DNA of 40,450 nt. Source: Prevotella sp. (lineage in GTDB: Bacteria; Bacteroidota; Bacteroidia; Bacteroidales; Bacteroidaceae). The notes beneath the pieces were generated by a model that saw only the letters and a program-made list of their open reading frames with translations, was not told where the DNA came from and searched no databases. The stretch lies in assembly GCA_024681875.1 (NCBI GenBank), contig JAILAA010000110.1, forward strand, positions 1-40,450, read 5' to 3'. This document shows, in pieces, positions 25,478 to 34,752 of this stretch. The translations under genes were made by a program, and so were the position numbers. The number at the start of each line of letters is the position of its first letter. Positions within the stretch are counted from its first letter, which is position 1.

Positions 25478-25902
25478 AAAAATATATACTGATGTTATGC
25501 CTGCTGATTGTGGGTATAGGAACAGCAAACGCACGAAAGAAACAGGTGCCGCGGATGTATATGTTTGGAATGGCCGCCGCCTTTACCGACACTATTGTGC
25601 ACTTTACTAATATTCAGACAGTTGACAGCGTTTGGATTGAATCAAAGAATGAGTTCCTTCAAAACCGTAATGCCTATTCCTACCAGTTGCGTGACTATCT
25701 GAGCATGCAACAGATGCCACATCGCACCTGTATCGTCTTTTATTCTCCCAAACGTGAAAAGCTGGAAAAGAAATACCAGAAGATGAGACGCCTCTATGGC
25801 AAGGACAAACGCGGCGTCCAGCATTTTGACATCAGGTACATAACCGATACAGAATTCATGTTTCAAACAGTAAAGATGGAGGAGGGACAGCAGGATGAGT
25901 AG
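25474..25902 (+). CDS. Small secreted protein of unknown function in the rpoD operon
   Basis: A 142-aa protein with a clear Sec signal peptide ([20 protein letters not shown], cleavage near residue 20). The mature part is basic and ends in a short acidic tail. I recognise no domain. Features are [34 protein letters not shown] and a [19 protein letters not shown] stretch, suggestive of a small alpha/beta periplasmic protein. The start codon overlaps the rpoD stop by 4 nt, and the end overlaps the HPr-kinase-like gene by 8 nt, so expression is coupled on both sides. It is a candidate partner or substrate of the downstream module; that is inference. Confidence 0.85.
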   Translation: MKKYILMLCLLIVGIGTANARKKQVPRMYMFGMAAAFTDTIVHFTNIQTVDSVWIESKNEFLQNRNAYSYQLRDYLSMQQMPHRTCIVFYSPKREKLEKKYQKMRRLYGKDKRGVQHFDIRYITDTEFMFQTVKMEEGQQDE

Positions 25903-26809
25903 CAGCCACTACTTCTGCATTGCCGGACATAATATCCGCATCAGTTTCAACGACGACGACAGACAGAATAACATGGAACTGCTGCCGTCGTTTCGTCCTT
26001 TCATTACCCAACAAGAGACACACGATACGCTCTTTACCCTTGATGTTGATGACAGCTTGCGTCCAAGGAAGGACAAAAAGCTTGTGAGGAAGTTCGATAC
26101 GGGCAATGGTGACACCATCGTATACCAGTTGTCTGACGGAGGCTATCAATATATTGTGCGCGATATCATGGGCGGTGACTGTTGCCTGCTCATTACCAAT
26201 GAAAAGTTTTCGCACTGCAGTTGTGCCTTGAATGGCACTTGGACGATGCGCTCTTTTGGTCTTAACAATGCACTGATGATGATCTACGCTTTCGCCGGCG
26301 CTTTTCACCAGACTATGCTCATACACGCCTCGGCCACTATGCTGAAGGCAGAAGACGGAGGCGAGGCCATCGGTTTTCCCTTCATTGCTGCCAGCGGCAC
26401 GGGTAAGAGCACGCATACTTCGCTTTGGCTGAAACATATTGAAGGTGTACAATTGCTAAACGATGACAATCCTGTCATCCGTATTATTGAGGGCCGTCCC
26501 TATCTTTACGGATCGCCATGGAGTGGTAAGACGACCTGCTATCGTAACCGCAGGACACGTCTTGGTGCTGTCACTCGTATTGAACGGGCATCACAGAACA
26601 GCATCGAGCAGCTGTCACCTGTGGCAGCCTTTGCATCGTTGTTGCCTGCCTGCTCCAGCATGAAATGGGATGAGAGTATCTATCGCTTGTTGGGCGATGC
26701 TGTTACGCGCATCATTGAGACAACACCAATATATACTCTCCATTGCCTGCCTGATGAGGAGGCGGCGAGATTGTCGTACAAAACACTAACGGAGACATGG
26801 AAAGTGTGA
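25895..26809 (+). CDS. HPr kinase-like (PEPCK-fold) P-loop protein
   Basis: A 304-aa protein with a P-loop AASGTGKST (165-173), a Walker B-like pair in LLNDDNP (Asp190, Asp191), and a second conserved loop GSPWSGKT (206-213). This is the pattern of HPr kinase/phosphorylase-related proteins that sit beside PqqD-like domains. It lacks the HPrK N-terminal domain; residues 1-120 form a separate region rich in beta strands. Related kinases in some lasso-peptide clusters phosphorylate the peptide, whereas HPr itself is an unlikely target here. The substrate is unknown. A GGAGGAGGGA stretch precedes the ATG. It overlaps its upstream neighbour by 8 nt and its downstream neighbour by up to 13 nt. Confidence 0.85.
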   Translation: MSSSHYFCIAGHNIRISFNDDDRQNNMELLPSFRPFITQQETHDTLFTLDVDDSLRPRKDKKLVRKFDTGNGDTIVYQLSDGGYQYIVRDIMGGDCCLLITNEKFSHCSCALNGTWTMRSFGLNNALMMIYAFAGAFHQTMLIHASATMLKAEDGGEAIGFPFIAASGTGKSTHTSLWLKHIEGVQLLNDDNPVIRIIEGRPYLYGSPWSGKTTCYRNRRTRLGAVTRIERASQNSIEQLSPVAAFASLLPACSSMKWDESIYRLLGDAVTRIIETTPIYTLHCLPDEEAARLSYKTLTETWKV

Positions 26810-27285
26810 TGTATCTTCCCAACGATGTGTTCCTGCCGATGGTGCTTGACGAACTACGACAGCATCCTGACAAGACGGCAACCATCAATCTGCGAGGTCG
26901 CAGTATGAGACCATTCCTCGAAGACGGACGCGACAAGGCCATTCTGCAGCTCGTTACAGGCGACGAATGTCGCAAGGGGGATGCCGTGTTAGCTGAGATA
27001 ACGCCTGGCCACTATGTGTTGCACCGCATTGATTCTATCCGTAGTGATGGTGCTGTCACGCTGATGGGTGATGGCAATCTGGGTTATGAGCATTGTCGTA
27101 AGGATGATATCAGGGCGAAGGCTGTAGGCTTCCTGCGCAAAGGCAGGGAGAAGGCAGACATGACCAATGCTCGCAAATGGCTTATTTACTCATGGCTCTG
27201 GACACGTCTCAAACCTGTGCGCCGTTATCTGCTTTTTGCTATGCATCCACACATTCCGCAATCACTAAAACATAATATAAAATGA
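26797..27285 (+). CDS. S24/S26 signal-peptidase-like protease
   Basis: A 162-aa protein with an S24/S26 core. NLRGRSMRPFLEDG carries the presumed nucleophile Ser36. YVLHRI puts His76 where bacterial signal peptidase I has Lys, as in the SipW/Sec11 Ser-His type. LMGDGN matches the following conserved Asp motif. There is no N-terminal membrane anchor; only the C-terminal WLIYSWLWTRLKPVRRYLLFAMHP could contact the membrane. It is therefore not an ordinary secretory signal peptidase and may process a cytoplasmic peptide. The start could instead be the ATG at 26809, which forms a TGATG junction with the kinase stop. It overlaps the PqqD-like gene by 4 nt. Confidence 0.82.
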   Translation: MESVMYLPNDVFLPMVLDELRQHPDKTATINLRGRSMRPFLEDGRDKAILQLVTGDECRKGDAVLAEITPGHYVLHRIDSIRSDGAVTLMGDGNLGYEHCRKDDIRAKAVGFLRKGREKADMTNARKWLIYSWLWTRLKPVRRYLLFAMHPHIPQSLKHNIK

Positions 27286-27551
27286 GAATAAAGAAAGGAT
27301 TTAACTTGAGAGCCGTGTGCGGCGAGAACATCATCGTTGCCGAAGGGCTTAGCAACATCGACTTCAGTCGTATCATTAGCCTTAATGAGAGTGCTGTATA
27401 CTTATGGAAGAACATACAAGGAAAGGATTTCAATCAGGAAATGCTTGCCGACCTGCTGATGCAGGAATATGAAGTAGAAAAGGATACTGCTCTACGAGAT
27501 GCCGAGATGCTTATCGGACAGTGGAAAGAAGCCGGACTGATAGAAGAGTAA
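27282..27551 (+). CDS. PqqD family protein (RiPP recognition element-like)
   Basis: An 89-aa protein with the PqqD pattern: an N-terminal beta section ([17 protein letters not shown]), then [17 protein letters not shown], then [32 protein letters not shown]. PqqD-like domains bind the leader of ribosomally made peptides and present it to modifying enzymes. No radical SAM enzyme, cyclase, transporter or obvious precursor peptide is nearby. The start overlaps the protease stop (ATGA). prfC follows after 38 nt. Confidence 0.88.
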   Translation: MRIKKGFNLRAVCGENIIVAEGLSNIDFSRIISLNESAVYLWKNIQGKDFNQEMLADLLMQEYEVEKDTALRDAEMLIGQWKEAGLIEE

Positions 27552-27589
27552 CAGAGAAAAACATCAGCACGCCCACAAAGTGCAACAAT

Positions 27590-29179
27590 ATGAATCCAGA
27601 AATTGAACGCAGGCGGACATTCGCCATCATCTCTCATCCTGATGCCGGTAAGACCACACTGACTGAAAAGTTCCTGCTTTTCGGTGGACAGATACAGGTA
27701 GCCGGTGCGGTAAAGAACAACAAGATAAGGAAGACGGCAACGTCTGACTGGATGGACATTGAGAAGCAGCGCGGCATCTCTGTGTCAACCTCAGTCATGG
27801 AGTTTGACTACACTCCCGATGGCAAGGACATTGAATACAAAGTCAATATCCTTGACACCCCTGGTCACCAGGATTTTGCCGAAGATACGTTCCGCACGCT
27901 GACGGCTGTAGACAGTGCCATCATTGTGGTAGACGGTGCCAAGGGCGTGGAGACACAGACACGCAAGCTGATGACCGTCTGCCGCATGAGAAAGACGCCT
28001 GTCATCATCTTTATCAACAAGATGGATCGCGAGGGTCGCGACCCCTTTGACCTGCTCGACGAATTGGAGAAGGAACTGGAAATCAAGGTACGTCCGCTGA
28101 GCTGGCCTATCAATCAGGGCGCGAAGTTCAAGGGCGTGTACAATATCTATGAACAGAAGCTTGACCTCTTCACTCCTGACAAGCAACGCGTGACGGAAAA
28201 AGTGGAAGTGGACATCAATAGCGATGAGCTGGACAACAGGGTGGGAGAGCTGGATGCTGAGAAACTGCGCGAGGATCTCGAACTGGTCGACGGTGTCTAT
28301 CCTGAGTTCGATGTTGAGACCTATCGCTCGGCCGAGGTTGCGCCCGTCTTCTTTGGCTCTGCGCTGAACAACTTCGGTGTGCAGGAGCTGTTGAACTGCT
28401 TTGTAGAGATTGCTCCTTCACCCCGTCCTACAAAGGCTGATGAGCGCGACGTGCAGCCTGAAGAGCCGAAGTTTACAGGCTTCATCTTTAAAATTACCGC
28501 CAACATCGACCCTAACCACCGTTCATGTATTGCCTTTTGCAAGGTATGTAGCGGAAAATTCCAGCGCAACGTGCCCTACCTTCATGTGCGACAGGGAAAG
28601 ACGATGCGCTTTACCTCTCCTACACAGTTCATGGCGCAGCGTAAGAGCACTATCGACGAGGCATGGCCCGGCGACATCGTGGGCTTGCCCGATACAGGCG
28701 GCGTCTTCAAGATTGGTGACACGCTGACGGAAGGCGAGCAGTTGCATTTCCGCGGACTGCCCAGCTTTTCGCCCGAGCTGTTCAAGTATATCGAGAACGA
28801 TGACCCGATGAAGACGAAGCAGTTGCAGAAAGGCATCGACCAGCTGATGGACGAGGGCGTGGCGCAATTGTTTGTCAATCAGTTTAACAACCGCAAGATT
28901 ATCGGAACGGTGGGACAGCTGCAGTTCGAGGTAATCCAGTACCGCTTGGAGAACGAGTACAATGCGAAGTGCCGCTGGGAGCCTGTGCACCTCTACAAGG
29001 CCTGCTGGATTTCCTCAGACGACGATGACGAGCTGGAGCAGTTCAAGAAACGCAAGTATCAATACATGGCGAAGGACAAAGAGGGTAGGGACGTCTTCCT
29101 GGCTGATAGCGGCTATATGCTGCAGATGGCCCAGCAGGACTTTAAACACCTGCAGTTCCACTTCACCAGTGAGTTTTAA
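27590..29179 (+). CDS. prfC: Peptide chain release factor 3
   Basis: A 529-aa translational GTPase, the same length as E. coli RF3, that removes RF1/RF2 after termination. It has G1 in [13 protein letters not shown], switch I with the EKQRGISVS segment, G3 in [12 protein letters not shown] and G4 in [10 protein letters not shown]. All catalytic GTPase motifs are intact, unlike the EF-G paralogue at the left of the window. The start is the ATG of [20 protein letters not shown]; an in-frame extension to 27521 would overlap the PqqD-like gene. It could be read from the rpoD operon. Confidence 0.96.
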   Translation: MNPEIERRRTFAIISHPDAGKTTLTEKFLLFGGQIQVAGAVKNNKIRKTATSDWMDIEKQRGISVSTSVMEFDYTPDGKDIEYKVNILDTPGHQDFAEDTFRTLTAVDSAIIVVDGAKGVETQTRKLMTVCRMRKTPVIIFINKMDREGRDPFDLLDELEKELEIKVRPLSWPINQGAKFKGVYNIYEQKLDLFTPDKQRVTEKVEVDINSDELDNRVGELDAEKLREDLELVDGVYPEFDVETYRSAEVAPVFFGSALNNFGVQELLNCFVEIAPSPRPTKADERDVQPEEPKFTGFIFKITANIDPNHRSCIAFCKVCSGKFQRNVPYLHVRQGKTMRFTSPTQFMAQRKSTIDEAWPGDIVGLPDTGGVFKIGDTLTEGEQLHFRGLPSFSPELFKYIENDDPMKTKQLQKGIDQLMDEGVAQLFVNQFNNRKIIGTVGQLQFEVIQYRLENEYNAKCRWEPVHLYKACWISSDDDDELEQFKKRKYQYMAKDKEGRDVFLADSGYMLQMAQQDFKHLQFHFTSEF

Positions 29180-29183
29180 TAAT

Positions 29184-29206
29184 GAAGATTAAAAATTGAA
29201 GATTAA
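29184..29206. repeat. Duplicated GAAGATTAA around the mltG start
   Basis: GAAGATTAA occurs twice, 14 nt apart, with AAATT between the copies. The first copy follows an ATG (29182) that runs out of frame to a stop; the second follows the TTG at 29196 that opens mltG. Confidence 0.6.
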
Positions 29207-30227
29207 GAAAAAACACTTTGTCTTTGGCGTTGTCGCTGTGGTGCTGCTCATAGGCGGCATCATTGCCTATACACTCTATGGGCAAATCAATGCACCCCTG
29301 CTTAAAGAGGGGCAGTCTGCATATACCATATATATATACGACAACGACACCCCCGATTCCGTCCTTGACAAGCTCTCTGATGTCAGCACAGAAAGCGGCA
29401 TGAAGGGGCTGAGGCTGTTGGCCAACCACTACGACTATGTAGTACGCACAGGCCGTTATGTGATTGAGCCGGGAAAGAAAGCCCTCGATGTGTTCCGCCA
29501 GCTCAGGAACGGCCAGCAGACCCCCGTCATGCTCACCGTGCCCGAGGTGCGCACCGTTGACCGATTAGCCGGACGACTCAGCGCAAAACTGATGCTCGAC
29601 AGCACCACCATTGTACAGGCGCTGACCAACCAGCACTTTTGCCAGCAGTTGGGCTATGACACCGCTACTGTCTTCTGCCTCTTCGTGCCTAATTCCTACG
29701 AGGTTTACTGGAACATCTCGCTTGAGGCACTTATGCAGCGTATGCAGAAGGAACATGATGCCTTTTGGAACGAGGAGCGACGCCACAAAGCCGAGGCGCT
29801 GGGTCTGACGCCCAATGAGGTAGTGACCCTGGCCAGCATTATCGACGAGGAAACAGCCAACAATGCCGAGAAACCCGTTATTGCCGGCATGTACCTGAAT
29901 CGACTGAAGAAGGGCATGTTGCTGCAGGCTGATCCAACAGTGAAGTATGCATTGGGCGACTTCACCCTGCGCCGCATCCTCAATAAGCACTTGGAGGTTG
30001 ACAGCCCCTATAACACCTACAAATATGCCGGTCTGATGCCCGGGCCCATCCGTTTGCCGTCAGTACAGGGCGTTGAAGCCGTGCTTAACCCCAACGACAA
30101 CGAGTACCTCTACATGTGTGCCAAGGAGGACTTCTCAGGCACCCACAACTTCGCCCGCACTTTGGCTGAACACAGCCAGAACGCGCGCCGTTATCAGCAG
30201 GCACTCAACCAGCGCGGTATCAGGTGA
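29196..30227 (+). CDS. mltG: Endolytic murein transglycosylase (MltG/YceG-like)
   Basis: A 343-aa protein with one N-terminal membrane helix (about 8-27), a LysM-like segment, and the YceG catalytic domain. The catalytic-Glu region is LASIIDEETANNAEKPVIAGMYLNRL, then MLLQADPTVKYALG, SPYNTYKYAGLMPGPI and the HNFARTLAEH end. MltG cuts nascent glycan strands at the inner membrane and helps set strand length. The frame opens with TTG (29196), since no in-frame ATG lies between the prfC stop and the membrane helix; an ATG at 29182 is out of frame because of a short duplication. It lies 16 nt after prfC. Confidence 0.9.
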   Translation: MKIKKKHFVFGVVAVVLLIGGIIAYTLYGQINAPLLKEGQSAYTIYIYDNDTPDSVLDKLSDVSTESGMKGLRLLANHYDYVVRTGRYVIEPGKKALDVFRQLRNGQQTPVMLTVPEVRTVDRLAGRLSAKLMLDSTTIVQALTNQHFCQQLGYDTATVFCLFVPNSYEVYWNISLEALMQRMQKEHDAFWNEERRHKAEALGLTPNEVVTLASIIDEETANNAEKPVIAGMYLNRLKKGMLLQADPTVKYALGDFTLRRILNKHLEVDSPYNTYKYAGLMPGPIRLPSVQGVEAVLNPNDNEYLYMCAKEDFSGTHNFARTLAEHSQNARRYQQALNQRGIR

Positions 30228-30264
30228 CAGAATACAAGCACATTCAAATTAAAGTGAAAGAAAT

Positions 30265-32010
30265 ATGGCAGAGAATATTTTGACAGAGAAAGAGGAGAAG
30301 AAGCCGGTGAGCTTCGTTGAACAGAAGGTGATTGACGACCTGGCAGCAGGCAAGAACGGAGGGCGTATGCAGACGCGCTTCCCGCCTGAGCCCAACGGCT
30401 ACTTGCACATAGGCCATGCCAAGGCCATAGCCATCGACTTCGGACTGGCCAAGAAATACGGCGGCGAGTGCAACCTGCGCTTCGATGATACCAACCCCCA
30501 GAAAGAGGACACAGAATATATCGAGAGCATCGAGCAGGACATCAAGTGGCTGGGCTTCGAGTGGGCACACATCTACTACGCCAGCGACTACTTCCAGCCG
30601 CTGTGGGATTTTGCCGTGTGGCTCATCAAGCAGGGCCGTGCCTATGTGGACGAGCAGAGTGCTGAGGTGATTGCCCAGCAGAAGGGCACCACCACCAGCC
30701 CGGGCACTAACTCGCCCTTCCGCGACCGTCCTGTGGAGGAGAGCCTGCGCCTCTTCGAATATATGAACAGCGGCCAGTGCCAGCCCGGTACGCTCACCCT
30801 GCGCGCCAAGATTGACATGGCCCATCCCAACATGCTCTTCCGCGATCCGCTCATCTATCGCGTGCTCAATATGCCGCATGTGAAGACGGGTAACAAGTGG
30901 AACGCCTATCCCATGTATGACTTCGCCCACGGGCAGAGCGACTATTTGGAGGGAGTCACCCACTCGTGGTGCACGCTGGAGTTTGTCGAGCACCGTCCCT
31001 TGTACGACCTCTTTGTCACATGGATGAAGGAATGGAAGGGAGAGACCGACAACATTGAGGACAACCGTCCGCGTCAGACAGAGTTCAACAAGCTGAATCT
31101 GAACTACATCCTGCTGTCGAAGCGCAACCTGCGCACGCTGGTCAGCGAGGGTGTGGTCAGCGGATGGGACGACCCGCGTATGCCCACAATCTGTGGCTAT
31201 CGCCGTCGTGGCTATTCGCCCGAGGGCATTAAGAAGTTCATTGAGAAAATTGGCTATACCAAGATTGACGCCTTGAACGATACCGCCCTGTTCGAGAGTT
31301 CCCTGCGTGAAGACCTGAATACCCGCGCCCTGCGAGTCAGCGCCGTTCTCGACCCCGTGAAGGTGGTGTTTACCAACTATCCCGAAGGCCAGACGGAAAT
31401 GCTTACTGCCGTGAACAACCCCGAAAACGAGGCCGACGGCACACACGAGGTGGAGTTCAGCCGCGAGATATGGATTGAGCGCGACGACTTCATGGAGGTG
31501 GCCGAGAAGAAGTTTATGCGTCTGGCTCCTGGCAAGGAGGTGCGCCTGAAGAACGCCTATATCATCAAGTGCGACGAGGAGCATCCCTGCGACAAGGACG
31601 CCGAGGGCCGCGTTACCACCATCTACTGCACCTACGACCCCGAGACGCGTAGCGGACTGCCCGGTGCCGACCGCAAGATTAAGGGCAAGACCTTGCATTG
31701 GGTCAGTTGCCACAATGCTGTGAAAGCCGAGGTACGCCTCTACGACCGCCTATGGAAGGTAGAGAATCCTCGCGACGAGCTGAAGCGCATTGAGGAAGAG
31801 GAAGGCCTGAAGGGCATCGACGCCATGCGTGCGATGATGAATCCTGACAACCTCCGCATATTGACTGACTGCTACGTTGAGCCCTTCGCTGCTCAGCTGC
31901 CCGCACTCAGCTATTTACAGTTCCAGCGCATCGGTTACTTCAACGTTGATCCCGACTCCACTCCCCAGAAGCCGGTCTTCAACCGCACTGTTGGACTTAA
32001 AAACAAATAA
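30265..32010 (+). CDS. glnS: Glutaminyl-tRNA synthetase
   Basis: A 581-aa class I aminoacyl-tRNA synthetase. The ATP-binding HIGH motif is PNGYLHIGHAKA, followed by RFDDTNPQKE; the second signature (KMSKS) is LLSKRNL. HSWCTLEFVEHRPLYDLF and the C-terminal anticodon-binding beta barrels are present. The length and RFDDTNP fit GlnRS rather than GluRS, so this organism charges tRNA-Gln directly. It begins 37 nt after mltG and is followed within 2 nt by the TPR gene. Confidence 0.97.
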   Translation: MAENILTEKEEKKPVSFVEQKVIDDLAAGKNGGRMQTRFPPEPNGYLHIGHAKAIAIDFGLAKKYGGECNLRFDDTNPQKEDTEYIESIEQDIKWLGFEWAHIYYASDYFQPLWDFAVWLIKQGRAYVDEQSAEVIAQQKGTTTSPGTNSPFRDRPVEESLRLFEYMNSGQCQPGTLTLRAKIDMAHPNMLFRDPLIYRVLNMPHVKTGNKWNAYPMYDFAHGQSDYLEGVTHSWCTLEFVEHRPLYDLFVTWMKEWKGETDNIEDNRPRQTEFNKLNLNYILLSKRNLRTLVSEGVVSGWDDPRMPTICGYRRRGYSPEGIKKFIEKIGYTKIDALNDTALFESSLREDLNTRALRVSAVLDPVKVVFTNYPEGQTEMLTAVNNPENEADGTHEVEFSREIWIERDDFMEVAEKKFMRLAPGKEVRLKNAYIIKCDEEHPCDKDAEGRVTTIYCTYDPETRSGLPGADRKIKGKTLHWVSCHNAVKAEVRLYDRLWKVENPRDELKRIEEEEGLKGIDAMRAMMNPDNLRILTDCYVEPFAAQLPALSYLQFQRIGYFNVDPDSTPQKPVFNRTVGLKNK

Positions 32011-32011
32011 T

Positions 32012-33424
32012 TTGAACTCTGACGGTTATTTTGACAGCGAGGAATTCCGCGAGTTATTAGCGGAATACGAGAACGCCGTGAACATGGGAATGCCCGTGTT
32101 CATGGATGCAGACGAGCTGTCGGAGATTGCCGACTACTATCAGATGTTGGAGCGCTATGACGAGGCTGACGAGGCCATCAACTTGGCGCTCAGTCTCTCG
32201 CCCGGTGCCATTGCTCCCTTGTCCTATAAGATACACGAAGCCCTATGGAGAGGTGACACCAAGGAGGCGCGCAATTATCTGAATCAGATAACAGAGACCG
32301 ACGAGCCCGACTACGTCTACGACAAGGCCGAGATTATGTTGGCGGAGGAACGCGTGGAGGAAGCCGACCGCTATCTGCGTGAAGAGTTCAAGAAAGTGCC
32401 GCCCGAGGAATATCAGGACTATGTCATTGACGTTGCCAACATTTATGCCGACTATGACTATCCGGAGCAGGCTATGCAGTGGATGGCACGCGCCAAGCAG
32501 GAAGACTCGCCAGAGTTTAAGGAGCTGATGGCGCGTACCCTCTTCGGACTGGGTAAATACAAGGACAGCGAGAAACTGTGGGGTGAGCTCATCGATACCG
32601 ACCCCTTCTCAAAGCATTATTGGAACGCGCTGGCCAACACACAGCTTATGAGTGAGGATTATAGCAGTTCCGTTGAGAGCAGTGAATTTGCCATTGCCAT
32701 CGACCCCGATGATCCTGAAAGCCTGCTTTCAAAGGCCAACGGCCTCTACCATCTGGAGAACTTCGAGGAGGCTCTGGTCTTTTTCCAGCGTTACAATGAA
32801 CGAATGCCCGACGATGAGATAGGACTGATGAACCAGGGAATGTGTCTCATCAACCTGGAAAGATACGATGAAGCAATCACTATCTTGCATAAAGCAGCTG
32901 ACCTCGCACCAACCGACTCTGTCTATCTCGGCGACATCTTCCAGGAACTTGCTTTCGCCTACAGTGAGAAAAATGACAAGGAAAAGGCACTGGAGATGCT
33001 TGACATGGCCGACCTCTATGATAGCGACAAGGAGCAGACCTTAGTGGTGCGAGGCCACATCCTTCTCTCAACAGGCAACGTAAAGGATGCCCGTAAATAT
33101 TTCCGCCAGGCTGTGGTCATGAGCAACGACCCCTGGCAGACGCTGTTGCGCATCTTTGTCTCTGTCTACGACAATAGCTATATCGACGCCGCCTACAATC
33201 TCTTTAAGAGATATTTCCGAATGGTGGATGAGGACTATCCCAATGGCTACGCCTATATGGCCCTCTGCTGCTATGACCTGAAGAAGTATGACGAGTTCCT
33301 CAACTACCTGAAGGAAGCTTGCCGCCGCAATCCCCAAGAGTGTAGGACAGCCCTCTCACATATCTTTCCAGACAACGTCGAGCCGAAGGACTACTATGAC
33401 TATATCAAGGACAGAATGCAGTAA
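32012..33424 (+). CDS. Tetratricopeptide repeat protein
   Basis: A 470-aa cytoplasmic protein made almost wholly of TPR-like helical repeats (for example EIADYYQMLERYDEADEAI, NQGMCLINLERYDEAITIL, GHILLSTGNVKDARKYF). It is acidic, with no signal peptide. Such proteins usually act as protein-binding scaffolds; no partner is known here. The start is uncertain. Reading opens with TTG at 32012, 1 nt after the glnS stop, and the segment SDGYFDSEEFRELLAEYE that precedes the first ATG (32090) looks like genuine family sequence. A longer frame from 31877 lies inside glnS and is rejected. Confidence 0.85.
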   Translation: MNSDGYFDSEEFRELLAEYENAVNMGMPVFMDADELSEIADYYQMLERYDEADEAINLALSLSPGAIAPLSYKIHEALWRGDTKEARNYLNQITETDEPDYVYDKAEIMLAEERVEEADRYLREEFKKVPPEEYQDYVIDVANIYADYDYPEQAMQWMARAKQEDSPEFKELMARTLFGLGKYKDSEKLWGELIDTDPFSKHYWNALANTQLMSEDYSSSVESSEFAIAIDPDDPESLLSKANGLYHLENFEEALVFFQRYNERMPDDEIGLMNQGMCLINLERYDEAITILHKAADLAPTDSVYLGDIFQELAFAYSEKNDKEKALEMLDMADLYDSDKEQTLVVRGHILLSTGNVKDARKYFRQAVVMSNDPWQTLLRIFVSVYDNSYIDAAYNLFKRYFRMVDEDYPNGYAYMALCCYDLKKYDEFLNYLKEACRRNPQECRTALSHIFPDNVEPKDYYDYIKDRMQ

Positions 33425-33499
33425 GCTCGGTGTCATTTAAACGGAAACTATTGCAACATATACGATAGCTCGTCTGAACCATTCTCCGTATTATTGAAC

Positions 33500-33634
33500 A
33501 TGTTGCTTTGTATAGTGCAGGTAAGCATGATTGCCGCTACTACCAATTCTAACCCCAAAGTTTTGACAGACGAATTAGAGGCTGATCAAGCTGAAAGCCG
33601 TATTTGTCACAGGAATATTTGGGAAGAAGAGTAA
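33500..33634 (+). CDS. Possible 44-aa small protein (uncertain)
   Basis: An open frame in the 218-nt convergent gap between the TPR gene and the thioredoxin-like gene, beginning MLLCIVQVSMIAATT and ending NIWEEE. A weak -7-like TATTATTG ends 3 nt before the ATG. The composition is plausible but I recognise no family. It may be chance or a decayed fragment. The rest of the gap shows no terminator. Confidence 0.2.
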   Translation: MLLCIVQVSMIAATTNSNPKVLTDELEADQAESRICHRNIWEEE

Positions 33635-33642
33635 TTGACATT

Positions 33643-34752
33643 CTAACGGGCTGACAACAGTCCGTCAATATATTCACGTAGGTCGTCGCCACGAAGCCCT
33701 TTTTTCAGGATAGTGCCAACGCTGTCTACGACAACCATGTATGGAATGGCGTGTATGCGGAAGGCGCGAGCTACATCTGCATCTCTTCCTTTCAGGTCTG
33801 ACAGCTGCGTCCACTCCATCTTCAGATCAGTGATGGCTTTCTGCCAGTCTTCGGCGTTGTCGTCTAGCGAGATGCCTATGATGCCGAGACCTTTCGCGCT
33901 GAAGTCGGCGTAGAGCTGCCTCATGAAAGACATTTCTGTACGGCAGGGATTACACCACGAGGCCCAGAAGTCGATGATTGTGAACTTATGCTGCTTCACC
34001 ACACCTATCACGCTTGTCGGTACTCCGTCGGGCGTATTCAGCTTGAAGTCGGGCATGGTGCGCCCTTCCACAGTAGTCTCGTAGCTGTTGAGTTGGGTTA
34101 GCAGATTGATCACAGGCTTACGCTGGCGGAATTTTTCCGGCATTTTTGCGATGAGCTCCCTTAAGAGCTGTATATTCTGCTCTTCGTCGATGAATCTGAC
34201 TACCAGCATGTAGCCCAGCTCGTTGTCGATGTTCTGGGCAGCAGCCTCCTTCATCTTACGCTCAATCTCGCCGTAGAACTGCATGTAGCGCTCGCCGATG
34301 GCCCAGTCGCTTTCGGGACTGAGGGTGGTGTCGTTGGCGACGATGTCCTCCAGTTCGTTGATTTTTTCATAGTAGGGATTGGTCTCCTGCATGAGCACGT
34401 TCAGGGCGTCATTGGCCGTGGTGCCACCTACGGAAGCCTCGCCCGTCTTGGCCGTTATTCTTACTTGCACGGTGCCCGGCTCGGTGAAGATGTTGACGTT
34501 GTTTGAGGGGTTGTTCATCACAAAGATGGTGAAGAAACTCACCGTGTCGGTCTTTGCCGAATAGGCAAATTTCCCCTGTGCCACGGTCATGGTATCAATG
34601 ACCTGTCCGTCGATGTCTGTCAACAATAGTTTCTCACCATCGGGTAGGCCCTCCACCGTGCCATCTATATGGAAATTCTTTCCGTCATCCTTGGGCTTCT
34701 CGGTGCACGAAAATATGAGCAGCGATACAGCTGCAATCAGTAATTTTTTCAA
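33643..34752 (-). CDS. DUF4369 and thioredoxin-fold (TlpA-like) lipoprotein
   Basis: A 369-aa lipoprotein: a signal peptide with lipobox IFSC (Cys16), an N-terminal DUF4369-like beta domain (about 26-120), a helical linker, and a C-terminal TlpA/ResA-type thioredoxin domain with CNPC at 267-270 (DFWASWCNPCRTEM). In Bacteroidetes these proteins reduce disulfides in the periplasm, but the partner is not known. The frame opens with TTG at 34752 inside an AATTGAAG tandem repeat, with no in-frame ATG upstream before the prs stop. It follows prs by 43 nt, all repeat. Confidence 0.9.
   Translation of the reverse strand: MKKLLIAAVSLLIFSCTEKPKDDGKNFHIDGTVEGLPDGEKLLLTDIDGQVIDTMTVAQGKFAYSAKTDTVSFFTIFVMNNPSNNVNIFTEPGTVQVRITAKTGEASVGGTTANDALNVLMQETNPYYEKINELEDIVANDTTLSPESDWAIGERYMQFYGEIERKMKEAAAQNIDNELGYMLVVRFIDEEQNIQLLRELIAKMPEKFRQRKPVINLLTQLNSYETTVEGRTMPDFKLNTPDGVPTSVIGVVKQHKFTIIDFWASWCNPCRTEMSFMRQLYADFSAKGLGIIGISLDDNAEDWQKAITDLKMEWTQLSDLKGRDADVARAFRIHAIPYMVVVDSVGTILKKGLRGDDLREYIDGLLSAR

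Noticed and set aside
30244..31713. A 489-codon open frame on the minus strand opposite glnS
   Set aside because: It mirrors glnS codon bias on the other strand, shows no recognisable domain, and glnS is unmistakable.
31877..32011. Upstream ATG for the TPR protein inside glnS
   Set aside because: The 45 extra residues are a shadow of glnS in another frame with unlike composition. TPR homology starts after the glnS stop.
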